64,000 nucleotides of DNA from Pseudooceanicola antarcticus (GTDB taxonomy: Bacteria > Pseudomonadota > Alphaproteobacteria > Rhodobacterales > Rhodobacteraceae), in NCBI RefSeq assembly GCF_900215355.1, contig NZ_OBEA01000009.1, positions 78,197 to 142,196 on the forward strand. The letters are read 5' to 3'. The notes below the pieces were generated by a model, which was not told the origin of the DNA, made no database searches, and was given only the letters and a program-made list of their open reading frames with translations. The translations under genes were made by a program, and so were the position numbers. Shown here in pieces: positions 7,946-17,000 of the stretch; position 1 is the first letter of the stretch, and every line of letters begins with the position of its first letter.

Positions 7946-8214
7946 TGGTTGTTTTCGATGACATTCAGGATGTGCGGGACTGGCTCGAACCGTTGAGCTA
8001 TGAAGAACTATTTGAGGCAACTGAGCCGTTCGGTGGCTTCGACAAAAAGACCCGCAAACACTATGACCGCATCATTGCAAAGGGTGAGGTGGACCCCGAA
8101 TTGGTGTTGTATTGCCTCAAGCAATCCGTGCAGCAAATTCTGACTGACATGTTTGGGCTGCGTGAGCGGGTGTACGCGCCCCCGCCCGAAAAACGCAGCA
8201 TTCACGTTCACTGA
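7945..8214 (+). CDS. hypothetical protein
   Basis: The 89-residue product starts MVVFDDIQDVRDWLEPLSYE and is acidic in the first half, basic at the end (PPPEKRSIHVH). It is soluble, helical and without a recognised domain. No clear Shine-Dalgarno sequence is visible; the start codon lies inside a TGATATCA palindrome. The gene overlaps the 3' end of the small membrane protein gene on the other strand by 7 nt. Confidence 0.6.
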   Translation: MVVFDDIQDVRDWLEPLSYEELFEATEPFGGFDKKTRKHYDRIIAKGEVDPELVLYCLKQSVQQILTDMFGLRERVYAPPPEKRSIHVH

Positions 8215-8456
8215 TTTTCTTCCGGTTTGAACAACCGTATCCAGAGACACCGACCCTGTTGGGCGGAAGTGACATGCTTTCCGGTCCAGCCGATATAGGT
8301 GCAGTTGATGTAGTAGCGCTTGGCGGTTACGCCGTAGCCATTACCGCTGCTGTGGAAGGTGTAAGACCAGACGACATGGGGCGTTCCCCAATATGTGACG
8401 GCACCCCAAAACCCAAGCGGCGCGATCATCCAGAGAAAGAGCGCGGCGATCTTCAT
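8208..8456 (-). CDS. small membrane protein, last gene of coupling-protein operon
   Basis: The 82-residue product has one hydrophobic segment at residues 1-25 (MKIAALFLWMIAPLGFWGAV) and an aromatic-rich remainder with two cysteines. Its ATG overlaps the coupling-protein stop (ATGA), and SD GGGAGG lies within that gene. Translational coupling to the ATPase suggests it works with the coupling protein at the inner membrane. No named family is recognised. Confidence 0.7.
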   Translation of the reverse strand: MKIAALFLWMIAPLGFWGAVTYWGTPHVVWSYTFHSSGNGYGVTAKRYYINCTYIGWTGKHVTSAQQGRCLWIRLFKPEENQ

Positions 8457-9862
8457 GACTTCCTCCCAGGTATTACCAGCTTGACTTTAGGATCAGGTGG
8501 CAGGCGTTTGCCCTCAAGCGGATTGTCCGCGATCAAATTGCAATAGGGCGCGATCTGGTTCTGATAGACGGCCCAATGCCTGAAAAAACCGACCCCCTGA
8601 ATATGCGTGAGCACCTGACCGCGCGGCAGGGCCATGAGTTCGGCGGGAGACATCTGCGGCTGCTTGATGAGGCTCATGTTGGTCTGTGTTTTCAGACCTG
8701 GGCGCTCACCGTTTAGACCCTCGGCAACCGCATGCTGTTCGCCCATGGCCTTGGACACGCGCTCAGCTTCTTCAAATGAGAAACTGAGCCAGTGTTTGGT
8801 GATGCTGTTATCTTCAATCGTTTCGGCTTCGCGCGCGCCGAACTTTCGGATCACTTCGGATCGACTTTGGCTGATCATATGCGCTTCGCCACCAAATGCA
8901 CGCAGGGTGGTGAGGGCAGAAACCATTGACGCTAGGGGAGAATTCGTAAATTCGTCGGCCAAAATCCGCAAAGCGCCCGCACCATTATATAGAGCATCGC
9001 AGAAGGCGAGGATGTGAAGTGCATAATAGGGCCCGAGGCTGTTCATAAAACGCTGTGGTCCCACGAGGAAAATGATGTAACCTTCTCGGATCAAATCCTC
9101 ATGCGAAATTGATGCATTGATCCCGGCATCGTGCAATCGGGTGCCGGGTGAAAATAGGTAAAGCGACCGCCTTGCTTCGGATACATGCTGAGGCCAACTC
9201 TCATGGCTGGCGGCCTCCAATACAGTGCGGGCTAACGCTTGAAGCATCGGATGGCCCTCTGTGGCTTCGATTTCGGCCAAACCTTTGAGCATGGCCGGAT
9301 CGCACAAGATATCGGACAGAGAACCCGGCGTAGCCAGAGCCGTACTGTTCTTGAGAAGAACCGCAATTCCGAACCGGTTGATGTCCCTTGGAACATCTCG
9401 GAACCATTTGTTTTTTGCATCTCCGCCAGCCGGTTCCGGAATGAGTGCGTTGACGATTGTATCGAGGGTAAACACCAAATCGCGCTGATCATGCCGGTAT
9501 GTCGCAACTGCCGCCCCAAAGGGGTTTAAATTCACGCGTAAGTGGGCAAATTCGGGATGGACGCCCATATCGTCGATGACGGCAACTTTTCTGCCCTGCT
9601 TGTCGAGCATGTTGGCGACCTGCGCGGCAATTTCTTCTTTGCTGTCAAACATGAAGATGGCCTTGCGTGGCTCAGAACTCGCCAAAGAAAGCAGGCCAGG
9701 GACGCCGATGCATGTAGTTTTGCCTGTGCCGTTGGCAGCATAAGTCGAGCTATGCCCTTTCGGGGCGAAAATAGGCTCTCGGTCTTCAAACGTGAAACCG
9801 ATCAGCCGTCGCCCCTCTGGATCAATGGCGCGGCCTGGGAGTTTGTTAAATGGGAAGCTCAT
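8453..9862 (-). CDS. TraG/VirD4-like type IV coupling protein ATPase
   Basis: Coupling proteins bring the relaxase-DNA complex to a type IV secretion channel and hydrolyse ATP. The 469-residue protein has a Walker A at residues 42-49 (AANGTGKT), an NPFG motif (RVNLNPFG), a Walker B (ALRILADEF) and the downstream S/Q-rich motif (AHMISQSRSEV). It is shorter than VirD4 (about 650) and has no N-terminal membrane helices of its own; the preceding gene encodes a two-helix protein that overlaps it by 4 nt and may supply the membrane anchor. No other type IV secretion genes are present in the element, so a helper channel is probably needed. Confidence 0.88.
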   Translation of the reverse strand: MSFPFNKLPGRAIDPEGRRLIGFTFEDREPIFAPKGHSSTYAANGTGKTTCIGVPGLLSLASSEPRKAIFMFDSKEEIAAQVANMLDKQGRKVAVIDDMGVHPEFAHLRVNLNPFGAAVATYRHDQRDLVFTLDTIVNALIPEPAGGDAKNKWFRDVPRDINRFGIAVLLKNSTALATPGSLSDILCDPAMLKGLAEIEATEGHPMLQALARTVLEAASHESWPQHVSEARRSLYLFSPGTRLHDAGINASISHEDLIREGYIIFLVGPQRFMNSLGPYYALHILAFCDALYNGAGALRILADEFTNSPLASMVSALTTLRAFGGEAHMISQSRSEVIRKFGAREAETIEDNSITKHWLSFSFEEAERVSKAMGEQHAVAEGLNGERPGLKTQTNMSLIKQPQMSPAELMALPRGQVLTHIQGVGFFRHWAVYQNQIAPYCNLIADNPLEGKRLPPDPKVKLVIPGRKS

Positions 9863-10164
9863 TTGATCAGCCCCTTCGCCCGAAGGTCGTTTTTGCTTGC
9901 CAGCTTATCCGCCTTGGGGGCGGCCCCTTGCGCCTTGAACTTCGCCCACTTGCGCAGCGCGCGGATGTATTTGAATGCGTGCCAGGTTCCCTTGAGTGCT
10001 GAGATCGCACCGGCCAGCGCGAAGACTCCGGCAATGAAGTGGAGCGGGCTCGGCTCCGATGGGGCCTTTTCCCAAAACATCCAGGCCACGCCAAAACCAA
10101 GGCAGGAACGAAGAAAGTGAGCATTGACCGTCCAGACTGGGCTAGAGTTCGGTTTGCCGGTCAT
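9859..10164 (-). CDS. small two-helix membrane protein, probable partner of the coupling protein
   Basis: The 101-residue product has two hydrophobic segments (about residues 15-35 and 42-60) and a basic C-terminal tail (KKWAKF-like, ending DLRAKGLIK). ATG 10164 is chosen over GTG 10173 because GGGTGGAG precedes it. Its stop overlaps the coupling-protein ATG. Because that ATPase lacks membrane helices, this protein may be the detached membrane domain; that is inference from gene order. Confidence 0.7.
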   Translation of the reverse strand: MTGKPNSSPVWTVNAHFLRSCLGFGVAWMFWEKAPSEPSPLHFIAGVFALAGAISALKGTWHAFKYIRALRKWAKFKAQGAAPKADKLASKNDLRAKGLIK

Positions 10165-10216
10165 AGGCTCCACCCTGATGTGTATGGTTGGTGCACAGGC
10201 TGCGCAGACATGTGTG

Positions 10217-10238
10217 TCCAGCCCCGTCGAGGGCTGGA
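10217..10238 (-). terminator. intercistronic hairpin, possible attenuator
   Basis: TCCAGCCC-CGTCGA-GGGCTGGA is a perfect 8-bp stem between the vWA-like gene and the small membrane gene. No T-run follows on the minus strand, so partial termination or transcript processing is more likely than full termination. Confidence 0.35.
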
Positions 10239-10284
10239 CTTGATAGTGTGAAAAGGGACGGAGTGATTGATCATCGCTGTTCCC

Positions 10285-11205
10285 TCACTGGCTAGAAACA
10301 TGCGCGCCCATGCGGAGGCGGATGATTTCGACCGAAGATGCACCCGCATCTTCGAAATAGGCGCGGTAGAAATCCGTCAGCTCGTCTTCCGAGCAGAAGG
10401 GAAGGTATTCGCCGCCATAGCCACTGCGAATGAGCATGTAGACCGTGACGCGCACGCCGCGCAGTGAATTTGGCTTTATCCGATCAAAATACTCAGTCGT
10501 CTTGAAATGCTCGAAAGACGGCAAATCCCCTTGTCGCACACACGCCTGCATCTCTACCGTTGACTGAAGCAGGTCACTAACAAGGATCAAATGGCGTTCC
10601 TGAACATCCTCACGGAATTCAGTCATCCGGGATACCGATTGAATTTGTTCCAGGATCGGGCTTTCCCGCTCCTGACGACGTGCGGCATTCTCGGGGCTCG
10701 GATCAAGCACAGCGGTCAGCACCGGTTCAATAACAGTTTCGCGAAAATGCGCAGCTTGCTTTTGGACGAATGCCAGTGTCGCGGATTTCGCGCCAACGCG
10801 CGCCAGGTCAGCGGGCGTGGTCGCGGGCTGGCAAAGGCTCGCGACGGGATGGGCGACGGCACCGATCTGGCCCTCTTCCGTTGTGACGATGGAAAGCCGC
10901 TCGTTGAAGCGCATACCACCGCTGAGAAGGTTGTCGAACACAGCGTTGAGATCACGCGTTTGAGCCGCGTCCCAACGCGGCTCTGATGAGTCAATCAGAG
11001 CCACCGTATGGGCCTGAACGCCAGGGTAGCACCCGTTTGCATCTGCCTGAACATAGCTGGCATCTTTCATGGCCAGAAAGCCAACAGTGCCGACCGTTCC
11101 AGCGGTCGCGACGCCAGCGGCTGCGATTTTGAACCAAGTCCTCGAACCATTCCGACTGGCGCGACCGCGTTTGTTCCGGCCTCTGCGCTTTTTGTTGATG
11201 CTCAT
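10285..11205 (-). CDS. membrane-anchored vWA-like protein of the mobilization operon
   Basis: ATG 11205 follows AGGAGG and is preferred to the ATG 15 nt upstream. The 306-residue product has a very basic N-terminus (INKKRRGRNKRGRASRNGSR), one transmembrane helix at about residues 24-45, and a long extracytoplasmic part. That part resembles a von Willebrand factor A fold: HTVALIDSSEP as the first strand with a degenerate metal site, and RHLILVSDLLQST as the fourth. Cysteines are scattered. It sits between a multi-helix membrane protein and the coupling ATPase. The vWA assignment is from strand pattern and is moderate. Confidence 0.7.
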   Translation of the reverse strand: MSINKKRRGRNKRGRASRNGSRTWFKIAAAGVATAGTVGTVGFLAMKDASYVQADANGCYPGVQAHTVALIDSSEPRWDAAQTRDLNAVFDNLLSGGMRFNERLSIVTTEEGQIGAVAHPVASLCQPATTPADLARVGAKSATLAFVQKQAAHFRETVIEPVLTAVLDPSPENAARRQERESPILEQIQSVSRMTEFREDVQERHLILVSDLLQSTVEMQACVRQGDLPSFEHFKTTEYFDRIKPNSLRGVRVTVYMLIRSGYGGEYLPFCSEDELTDFYRAYFEDAGASSVEIIRLRMGAHVSSQ

Positions 11206-11216
11206 TGTGGCCTCCT

Positions 11217-12497
11217 TCACTTAAGGGATTGCTGATAGGCAGTATTGACCGCTTCAATGCTCTTGCTGCGCGTAGCGGACAGAACCGCGACAGCCTGCTT
11301 TCGACTATCGGCGGAACCGGAATTCCGATTGGGCGTATCTTTGGGAATTTCCGGCAACAAAGCGGTCAGCTTTGCGGTATCGATGGGAGCCATATTCACA
11401 TCGGCTGGTTTTCTGCCGGTGATGGCTTCGTACTGGCCGATTTGTTCGGCGCGAAACGCCAGGAAGTCATCGGCAAGACCGGAAATCTTGCCGATCAGGT
11501 GTTCGCGTTCGTGAACAAGGGCACGCCGCTCTTCACGACGGCCTGCGCGCGCATCGTTAATGTCATCGCCAATTTCTGCGATTTTCTCGATGGCTTCTTC
11601 GTAAACGGTATCGATTTCTGAGAGGCCATTGTGATGAAGAAGCTTTGTCTCTTCGGTGGCCGTTGAGACGGCTTTGGATGCGGCGCTGAAGCCCGGATAG
11701 GCATCTGAAAACGCCGTCATCCCCTTTTTCCAGGAGAGGATGGCGAAGCAAGCACCGATTGCCCAAAGCATCAGGGAATGAAAGTTGGTTGCAGCCGCGC
11801 CGATGGCTTCCAGAGAAAAGCTCAGGTGGTCAGTCTCGCCGGTTGCGCGCACAATCCCGGACGCGATGAGCAAACCGCCTATCGCGCAAACAGTGAGGAT
11901 AGCGCCGACACGCGCCGTCCAACGCTTGATTGCCATCGCGGCGTCCGGTTCGCGGCACTTCAGCCCGTAGTTCCAGTACCGCCCGCAAACAAAGCCCCCA
12001 ATGCCCGCTGAGGTCAGGGTGTTCACCCCGCTGATAGTCAGGCCGATCACCAAGGCTTCGCCTGCACCGGCCACGAAGCCACCACCGAGAAAGAAAGCTG
12101 CCGTTGCAATTCCTTCAATAAGGATCGCAAGCAAAAGCAGAATGACGCTGTTTACGATATCCGGCACTTGCGGCGGGCGCGGTAAATTGTGCTGGAGCTG
12201 GAAGACGGCCTGATACTGTCGTGCTTGGCTGCGCTCCTTTCCTTTTGAGAGAATGTTGGCGGCAGCTGTGTCTGCTTCTGCCGCTATTTCGGCGGTGGCG
12301 CGTTCGGCGACATCGGACGCGGAAAGCACCGCCATTTCCTCAGCACTGGTGCTAAGGTCGTCAACCCGTGCCCTGAGGTCGCTGATCATTTCGGTTAGCT
12401 CCTGAGAGCGGGGCCTGATCCACTCCTGCAGCGCACTTTCGATACCACTGCCAAGCACGGTGTCGGTAGTAGATTTCGTCAGCGTGTCGATGCCCAT
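11217..12497 (-). CDS. multi-helix membrane protein with coiled coils
   Basis: ATG 12497 (MGIDTLTKSTTDTVLGSGIE) follows GGAGG at 5 nt and is preferred to the long upstream extension to 12728, which runs through a terminator. The 426-residue protein has an N-terminal helical region, four to five hydrophobic segments between about residues 110 and 265, and a C-terminal coiled coil (about 285-365) with a glutamate/arginine-rich core. It heads a five-gene minus-strand operon ending with the coupling protein. Its stop is 11 nt from the next start. Role unknown; a membrane scaffold for DNA transfer is an inference from context. Confidence 0.78.
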   Translation of the reverse strand: MGIDTLTKSTTDTVLGSGIESALQEWIRPRSQELTEMISDLRARVDDLSTSAEEMAVLSASDVAERATAEIAAEADTAAANILSKGKERSQARQYQAVFQLQHNLPRPPQVPDIVNSVILLLLAILIEGIATAAFFLGGGFVAGAGEALVIGLTISGVNTLTSAGIGGFVCGRYWNYGLKCREPDAAMAIKRWTARVGAILTVCAIGGLLIASGIVRATGETDHLSFSLEAIGAAATNFHSLMLWAIGACFAILSWKKGMTAFSDAYPGFSAASKAVSTATEETKLLHHNGLSEIDTVYEEAIEKIAEIGDDINDARAGRREERRALVHEREHLIGKISGLADDFLAFRAEQIGQYEAITGRKPADVNMAPIDTAKLTALLPEIPKDTPNRNSGSADSRKQAVAVLSATRSKSIEAVNTAYQQSLK

Positions 12498-12611
12498 ACA
12501 ATGCCTCCATTGGTTGGATGCACGGGGAATCCGTGCAGTGGTATGAGACAGGAGGGCTTGACCGATGGCGGGTGAGAGCGTGGCCTTAGGCTGGGCGGAA
12601 GTTTTCCGGGC

Positions 12612-12642
12612 ACAAAAAAACCGGCCCATTTCTGGGCCGGTT
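12612..12642 (-). terminator. Rho-independent terminator
   Basis: AACCGGCCCA (12619-12628) pairs perfectly with TGGGCCGGTT (12633-12642) across TTTC; on the minus strand the stem is followed by seven T. It ends the transcript of the gene at 12667-13068 and isolates the mobilization operon. Confidence 0.9.
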
Positions 12643-12666
12643 GAGCGGTGATGAAATTTCGATTTG

Positions 12667-13068
12667 TCACGCGGCTTGGCTTTTCTCTCCCGTCGATTTG
12701 GGAACGGAAACGAAGTTTTTATCGACAATTTGGAAGGCCAAATAGATGAACGTCACGCGCGCCACGCAGCGCTGCTGAAGCCGTTGCTTCGGGGGCTTGC
12801 TTGCCCATTTCTTTGTGGAATTAATCCAACGGCGTGGCTCTTCGGAAAAGCATTCGATTATGTCGTCAATGCCAATCTCTTCACCCTTGGCATCGAGCAA
12901 GACGCCGCCTTTCGACACAAAGTCGAAGATCGTCCCCAGCACAAAGTCTACGGTTTCGTCACCTGACATGCCAAGATCAACGATCCTGTGTGCGAGGGCC
13001 TGCACAAAAGCAGGTGTTTTCATCAGGCGCTCAGGCAGCGCCTGAACAGCAAGTCCTTCGAATTCCAT
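12667..13068 (-). CDS. hypothetical protein
   Basis: ATG 13068 (MEFEGLAVQALPERLMKTPA) follows GGAGG at 9 nt and is chosen over ATG 13107. The 133-residue product is helical in its first two thirds (FVQALAHRIVDLGMSGDETV) and basic toward the end. It has no signal or membrane segment and I recognise no domain. It is followed by a strong terminator and is a single-gene transcript. Its upstream region (13069-13258) is an AT-rich divergent promoter region shared with the repeat-protein gene. Confidence 0.7.
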   Translation of the reverse strand: MEFEGLAVQALPERLMKTPAFVQALAHRIVDLGMSGDETVDFVLGTIFDFVSKGGVLLDAKGEEIGIDDIIECFSEEPRRWINSTKKWASKPPKQRLQQRCVARVTFIYLAFQIVDKNFVSVPKSTGEKSQAA

Positions 13069-13258
13069 CTCGGAACCCTCCAACAAAATTTGATGAAGGG
13101 TGGCCACCCGAAGCCCCTTAGCGGTGGTCCGTCCAGTCGCTTGAGCTCTGAGATGGAGTAAGCCATTGGTCAGCCGACAATGGACCTACAACGAACCGAC
13201 ATTCGACGATTCGCAAAAATTTCTTGATAAAAAACAATTGGATGTGATATTTTAGGGA

Positions 13259-14008
13259 ATGATAGAATACAGAGTTTTCGAGACGCATGATACACAATAT
13301 AGGCTTACATCGAGAAGTTGGTTGCTGGCGCCTACATCGAGAAGTCGGGGGCTGAATGCCGGATTACATCTCTTATTTCATCAAGATGGTCCTGCTTATG
13401 AAGAATTTGATCCTGAAACTGGAGCATTAATCCATGAAGCTTGGGTAGAGGACCTGCGTTGGTCTGCACCATTGTCAACAATACCCACGCTGCCGTTCCG
13501 GCCTAACCGTCGTGAGGATACCCTTCCAGCCGAGACAAAATATGATGCAAATAGCGGTATCGTGACATTCGAGAGATATACTCGGGAGGGTAAAAAACAT
13601 CGTGATGGGGGGGAGCCTTCAGAGATTTATCGTGATGGCAAAACGGGTCATGTGACTTCATGGTTTTTCTATCAGAGGGGAAATTTTGCGCGTGACGACA
13701 ATCTGCCCACAGGCCAGCACTTCTCACCTGAAACTGGCCGCTTGCTGCGTGATGAATATCTCAAGCGAGTTAATTTGGAGCCTGTGCTCGATCGAGAGGA
13801 TGGCCCTGCGCTTATTGAATATGATCCAGAAAGCGGTCGAGTGGTCCGAGAAGAGTATTATAGGGAGGATGAACTCCATCGTGAAGATGGCCCTGCGATC
13901 ATCGAATATGACGCTGATGGCAGCCCTATAGCATCATCATTTCAGTACTTCAGAAATGGCTACGAAGTTGCTGTCGAGCCGGAAGAGTTTTCCCCTACAG
14001 GCCCTTGA
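13259..14008 (+). CDS. repeat protein with HREDGPA-type units
   Basis: The 249-residue protein carries several copies of a short beta-type unit of the form DGPAxxEYDxxSG followed by EEYYRxxxxHREDGPA. Clear copies lie at about residues 42-60, 110-130, 178-200 and 205-225. The units resemble MORN-like strand-turn repeats found in many phage and bacterial proteins; ligand and function are unknown. AGGGA precedes the ATG closely. It is 50 nt upstream of the STAND NTPase gene on the same strand, so the two may be cotranscribed. GC content is below that of the neighbouring operon. Confidence 0.75.
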   Translation: MIEYRVFETHDTQYRLTSRSWLLAPTSRSRGLNAGLHLLFHQDGPAYEEFDPETGALIHEAWVEDLRWSAPLSTIPTLPFRPNRREDTLPAETKYDANSGIVTFERYTREGKKHRDGGEPSEIYRDGKTGHVTSWFFYQRGNFARDDNLPTGQHFSPETGRLLRDEYLKRVNLEPVLDREDGPALIEYDPESGRVVREEYYREDELHREDGPAIIEYDADGSPIASSFQYFRNGYEVAVEPEEFSPTGP

Positions 14009-14058
14009 CCCACTGTGTCGTAGCATAGAAGCTTCTCCCGCGTGGCGGGGAAAGTGGT

Positions 14059-17000
14059 GTGGCTCAACTTGAATTTTCGACATTTCAGGAACTACTTGAA
14101 AGGCGTGTTGCGAAACAAGCGTTGTATGACGCTGTGAAGCCAGAACTCCAACGCTATGCGGAAATAGCAAAAGGTGCCATGTCTGGTGCTGCCTACAATG
14201 AAATATTGGATGCCGCTTTCAAAGCCTCTGGTGGTGACGGTCGCCCCCCTGTGATCAGTGACCCGAGTGCCCTTGTTCGTCGAATGGGGAAAGGAAAAGA
14301 CGGAAAAGGGACGGCGTACGGAACCGACCCGATACATGTCTACAGGATCTACTACTTCTTTCTGTTTCATGACGATGCGAGGCTTGCACCCTATGGTGAA
14401 CGTATAAGCCAGGCGCTGTTCGGTAAGAGTTTCTACGACGAATTTGAGCGCGACATGATCCGGTTGGGCATTCCGCGCCCACGCCACCTTCCAGCCGTTA
14501 AAATTGCTCGTCTCGGCCCGATCAGTATTTCACTCGGAAATGCCGCCAATCTTCAACCGCTCGAAATCGACCAGCATTTCGAGGCAACACTGACTGAAGA
14601 TGGAATCCCAGATGTCTACGCAGCGCTTCATTGGAGCGCGCGCCTTTCAAACCTCCACGGTAGGACTGAAGAACACAAGCGACTAATGGCTTGGGCGCTT
14701 GATGATGCATCAAATCGAGCGAAAGTCATGCTGATCAGCGGCCCAGGAGGTTCCGGTAAAACGCGCCTCGCCGCTCACGTGGTAACCAGATTGGTTCACG
14801 ACAAAGACAAATTATGGCACGGCGATTTTCTTCCAAGCAATCCGGACGGAGCGATCTATAATGGCGCAGGCAACGGTGTGGCGTTGATTATTGACTATCC
14901 GGAGGAGCGCACTGCTGAGGTCAAAGCCATCTTAAAGTCTGCAGCCGAGGGTACGGAGTATGATCGTCCGATCCGAATTATTCTCGTATCGCGTCAGGAT
15001 CGGCAGAGTTGGCTAAAAATCCTGAATGATCCCGGTTACCCGAACTTTGAGGAAATTCGTCTCGAAGCCAAGCCGTACCTCGATTTTGAAGATGCGGAGA
15101 CCATTGCGCACGATGTGATGGAAGATTATCCGGGGAGTATCGGACGGCGGGGGAAAATAAGGGCGAAATTTCTTCCCGACTGGCTTAATCACGACCCTGT
15201 TCATAGACTGCCATTGAATGTCGTGGCCGCCTCGGTCCACGCGGTGCTGTTTCCGGATCGTGCTTTTTCGCTGAACGGCAAAGGCGTTCTGTCTGCGCTG
15301 GCCGATTTCGAACTGAGGCGGGTGCGCTCATATTCTGAGCGAGATTTGGGGGCGCGCAACGCGCTCGAAAAGCTCTTGGCGCTATCGCTTCTCACTCCGA
15401 CCGGCCTCGGAAAAGATACCATTCACGAGTTGGGTGAGAGTGGCATTTGTGAAGGAAAGACTGGCAACCACCTCTTGGAGGCCGTTCAGGCCACGCCGTT
15501 TTGGCGAAAACGAACAGCCACGCAGCCTGGGCATCTAGTACGGATCGAGCCGGATTTGCCCGCGGCTGCGTTCTTGACGAAGGCGTTGAAATTGGATGAC
15601 CCACCGCCAGGGCTTGCCGGGTGGATGGCACCTGCGGCGGCAGAGGCCAAGGAGGATTTTGGAGATATCCTAGCGCGCGTGATCGCGGACATTGCGTCTT
15701 TTGACGTTGAGGCAGGTCGGGCGGTTGAACAAGTTTCGATAGCAATGTTGGACACGCGACCCAAGCTTTTAACTCCGCTCTACAGGATTGCGTATCGGCC
15801 CACATCGACATTCTCAGCAAAATTTGTAGTCGCAATATGCGATAGGCTCTTGGCGCTCAATCAACCCGACCCTACACGAGCGGCCCTGTTGCTTCGTAAA
15901 GCAAATGCTCTGATTGCTCATGGTGCAAACTCAGACGCGCTTTCCGTTATTGAAGAGGGTATTGACAGATTTCAAGCTCTGGACGGCGACGGGAATGATG
16001 AAATTCATGCAAATCTCGGGTTGCTCTATCGGTATCAATGCAACGCACTGTTTAAGATTGGACATCTGGAACACGCCGAATGGGCGATACATGATTCCGC
16101 TCAGTATTTTGAGCAATTGTTTCGGAATAACCCTGAGCGGTATGCGGAAGATTATGCAGCGACATTGGATACGTTCGCGGCAATCTGTTCCGAGACGGAA
16201 CGTTTAGAAAAGGCAGTTTCCTACAGCGCTGAGGCAATCAGATTACTTAAGGAAGTGGATCGCCTTCGCCCAGGCACGGTGAAGGAAGCAATCGGAGTAT
16301 CCAGCCTCAACCAGAGCAGGTTCTTATTACAGGCTGGCAGACATGGCCAAGCGCTTGAAGCAATCGATGGCTCAATCGAGATATTCAAGGAGCTCTCCGA
16401 GGGCAATGTGAGCCGTTACAAGCCGATGTTGATTCAGGCCCTGCTGAATAGGGGGGCGACGCTGGCTTCAACTGGATCGTACGATGAAAATCTGGTCGCA
16501 CTGCAGGAGGCAGAAAAGCTCTGTGAGCCGATAGCTGCATTGCACCCCGTCGTTTTTCTACCGCAATTGGCTCTGATAGAGCTCAATCGTTCAAACGCCT
16601 TGATGCGCTTGGAGCGGTTTCAAGAGGCCATTGTTGCCGCTGGACAGGCCGAAGAAAACTATCGTGCTGCTTTGGGTTCGAGTGGTGATGCCACAAATTC
16701 GCAACTTGCCCAAGCAATGCACAACAAGGCCATGGCACAATACTTGGCCAACTTGCATGATGACGCGGTTCTCACTGTCAACGAAGCTTTGGAGCTTTTC
16801 CAGGAGACGCCCGATGTCTCGAAAGGCGCGCAAAATATAGTGTCTGGAATGCTTGCAGATTTTCTGCACTTGAAGGCCGTCAATCTCTTTGCCTTGACTA
16901 AGGTGGAGTCCGCCTTGGTGGCAATTGCTGAGGCGGTCGCGACGCTCGAAAAGCTGCAAGCGGCAGAGCCAGAAAGGCACATAAAGAAGCTTTGCGCGTT

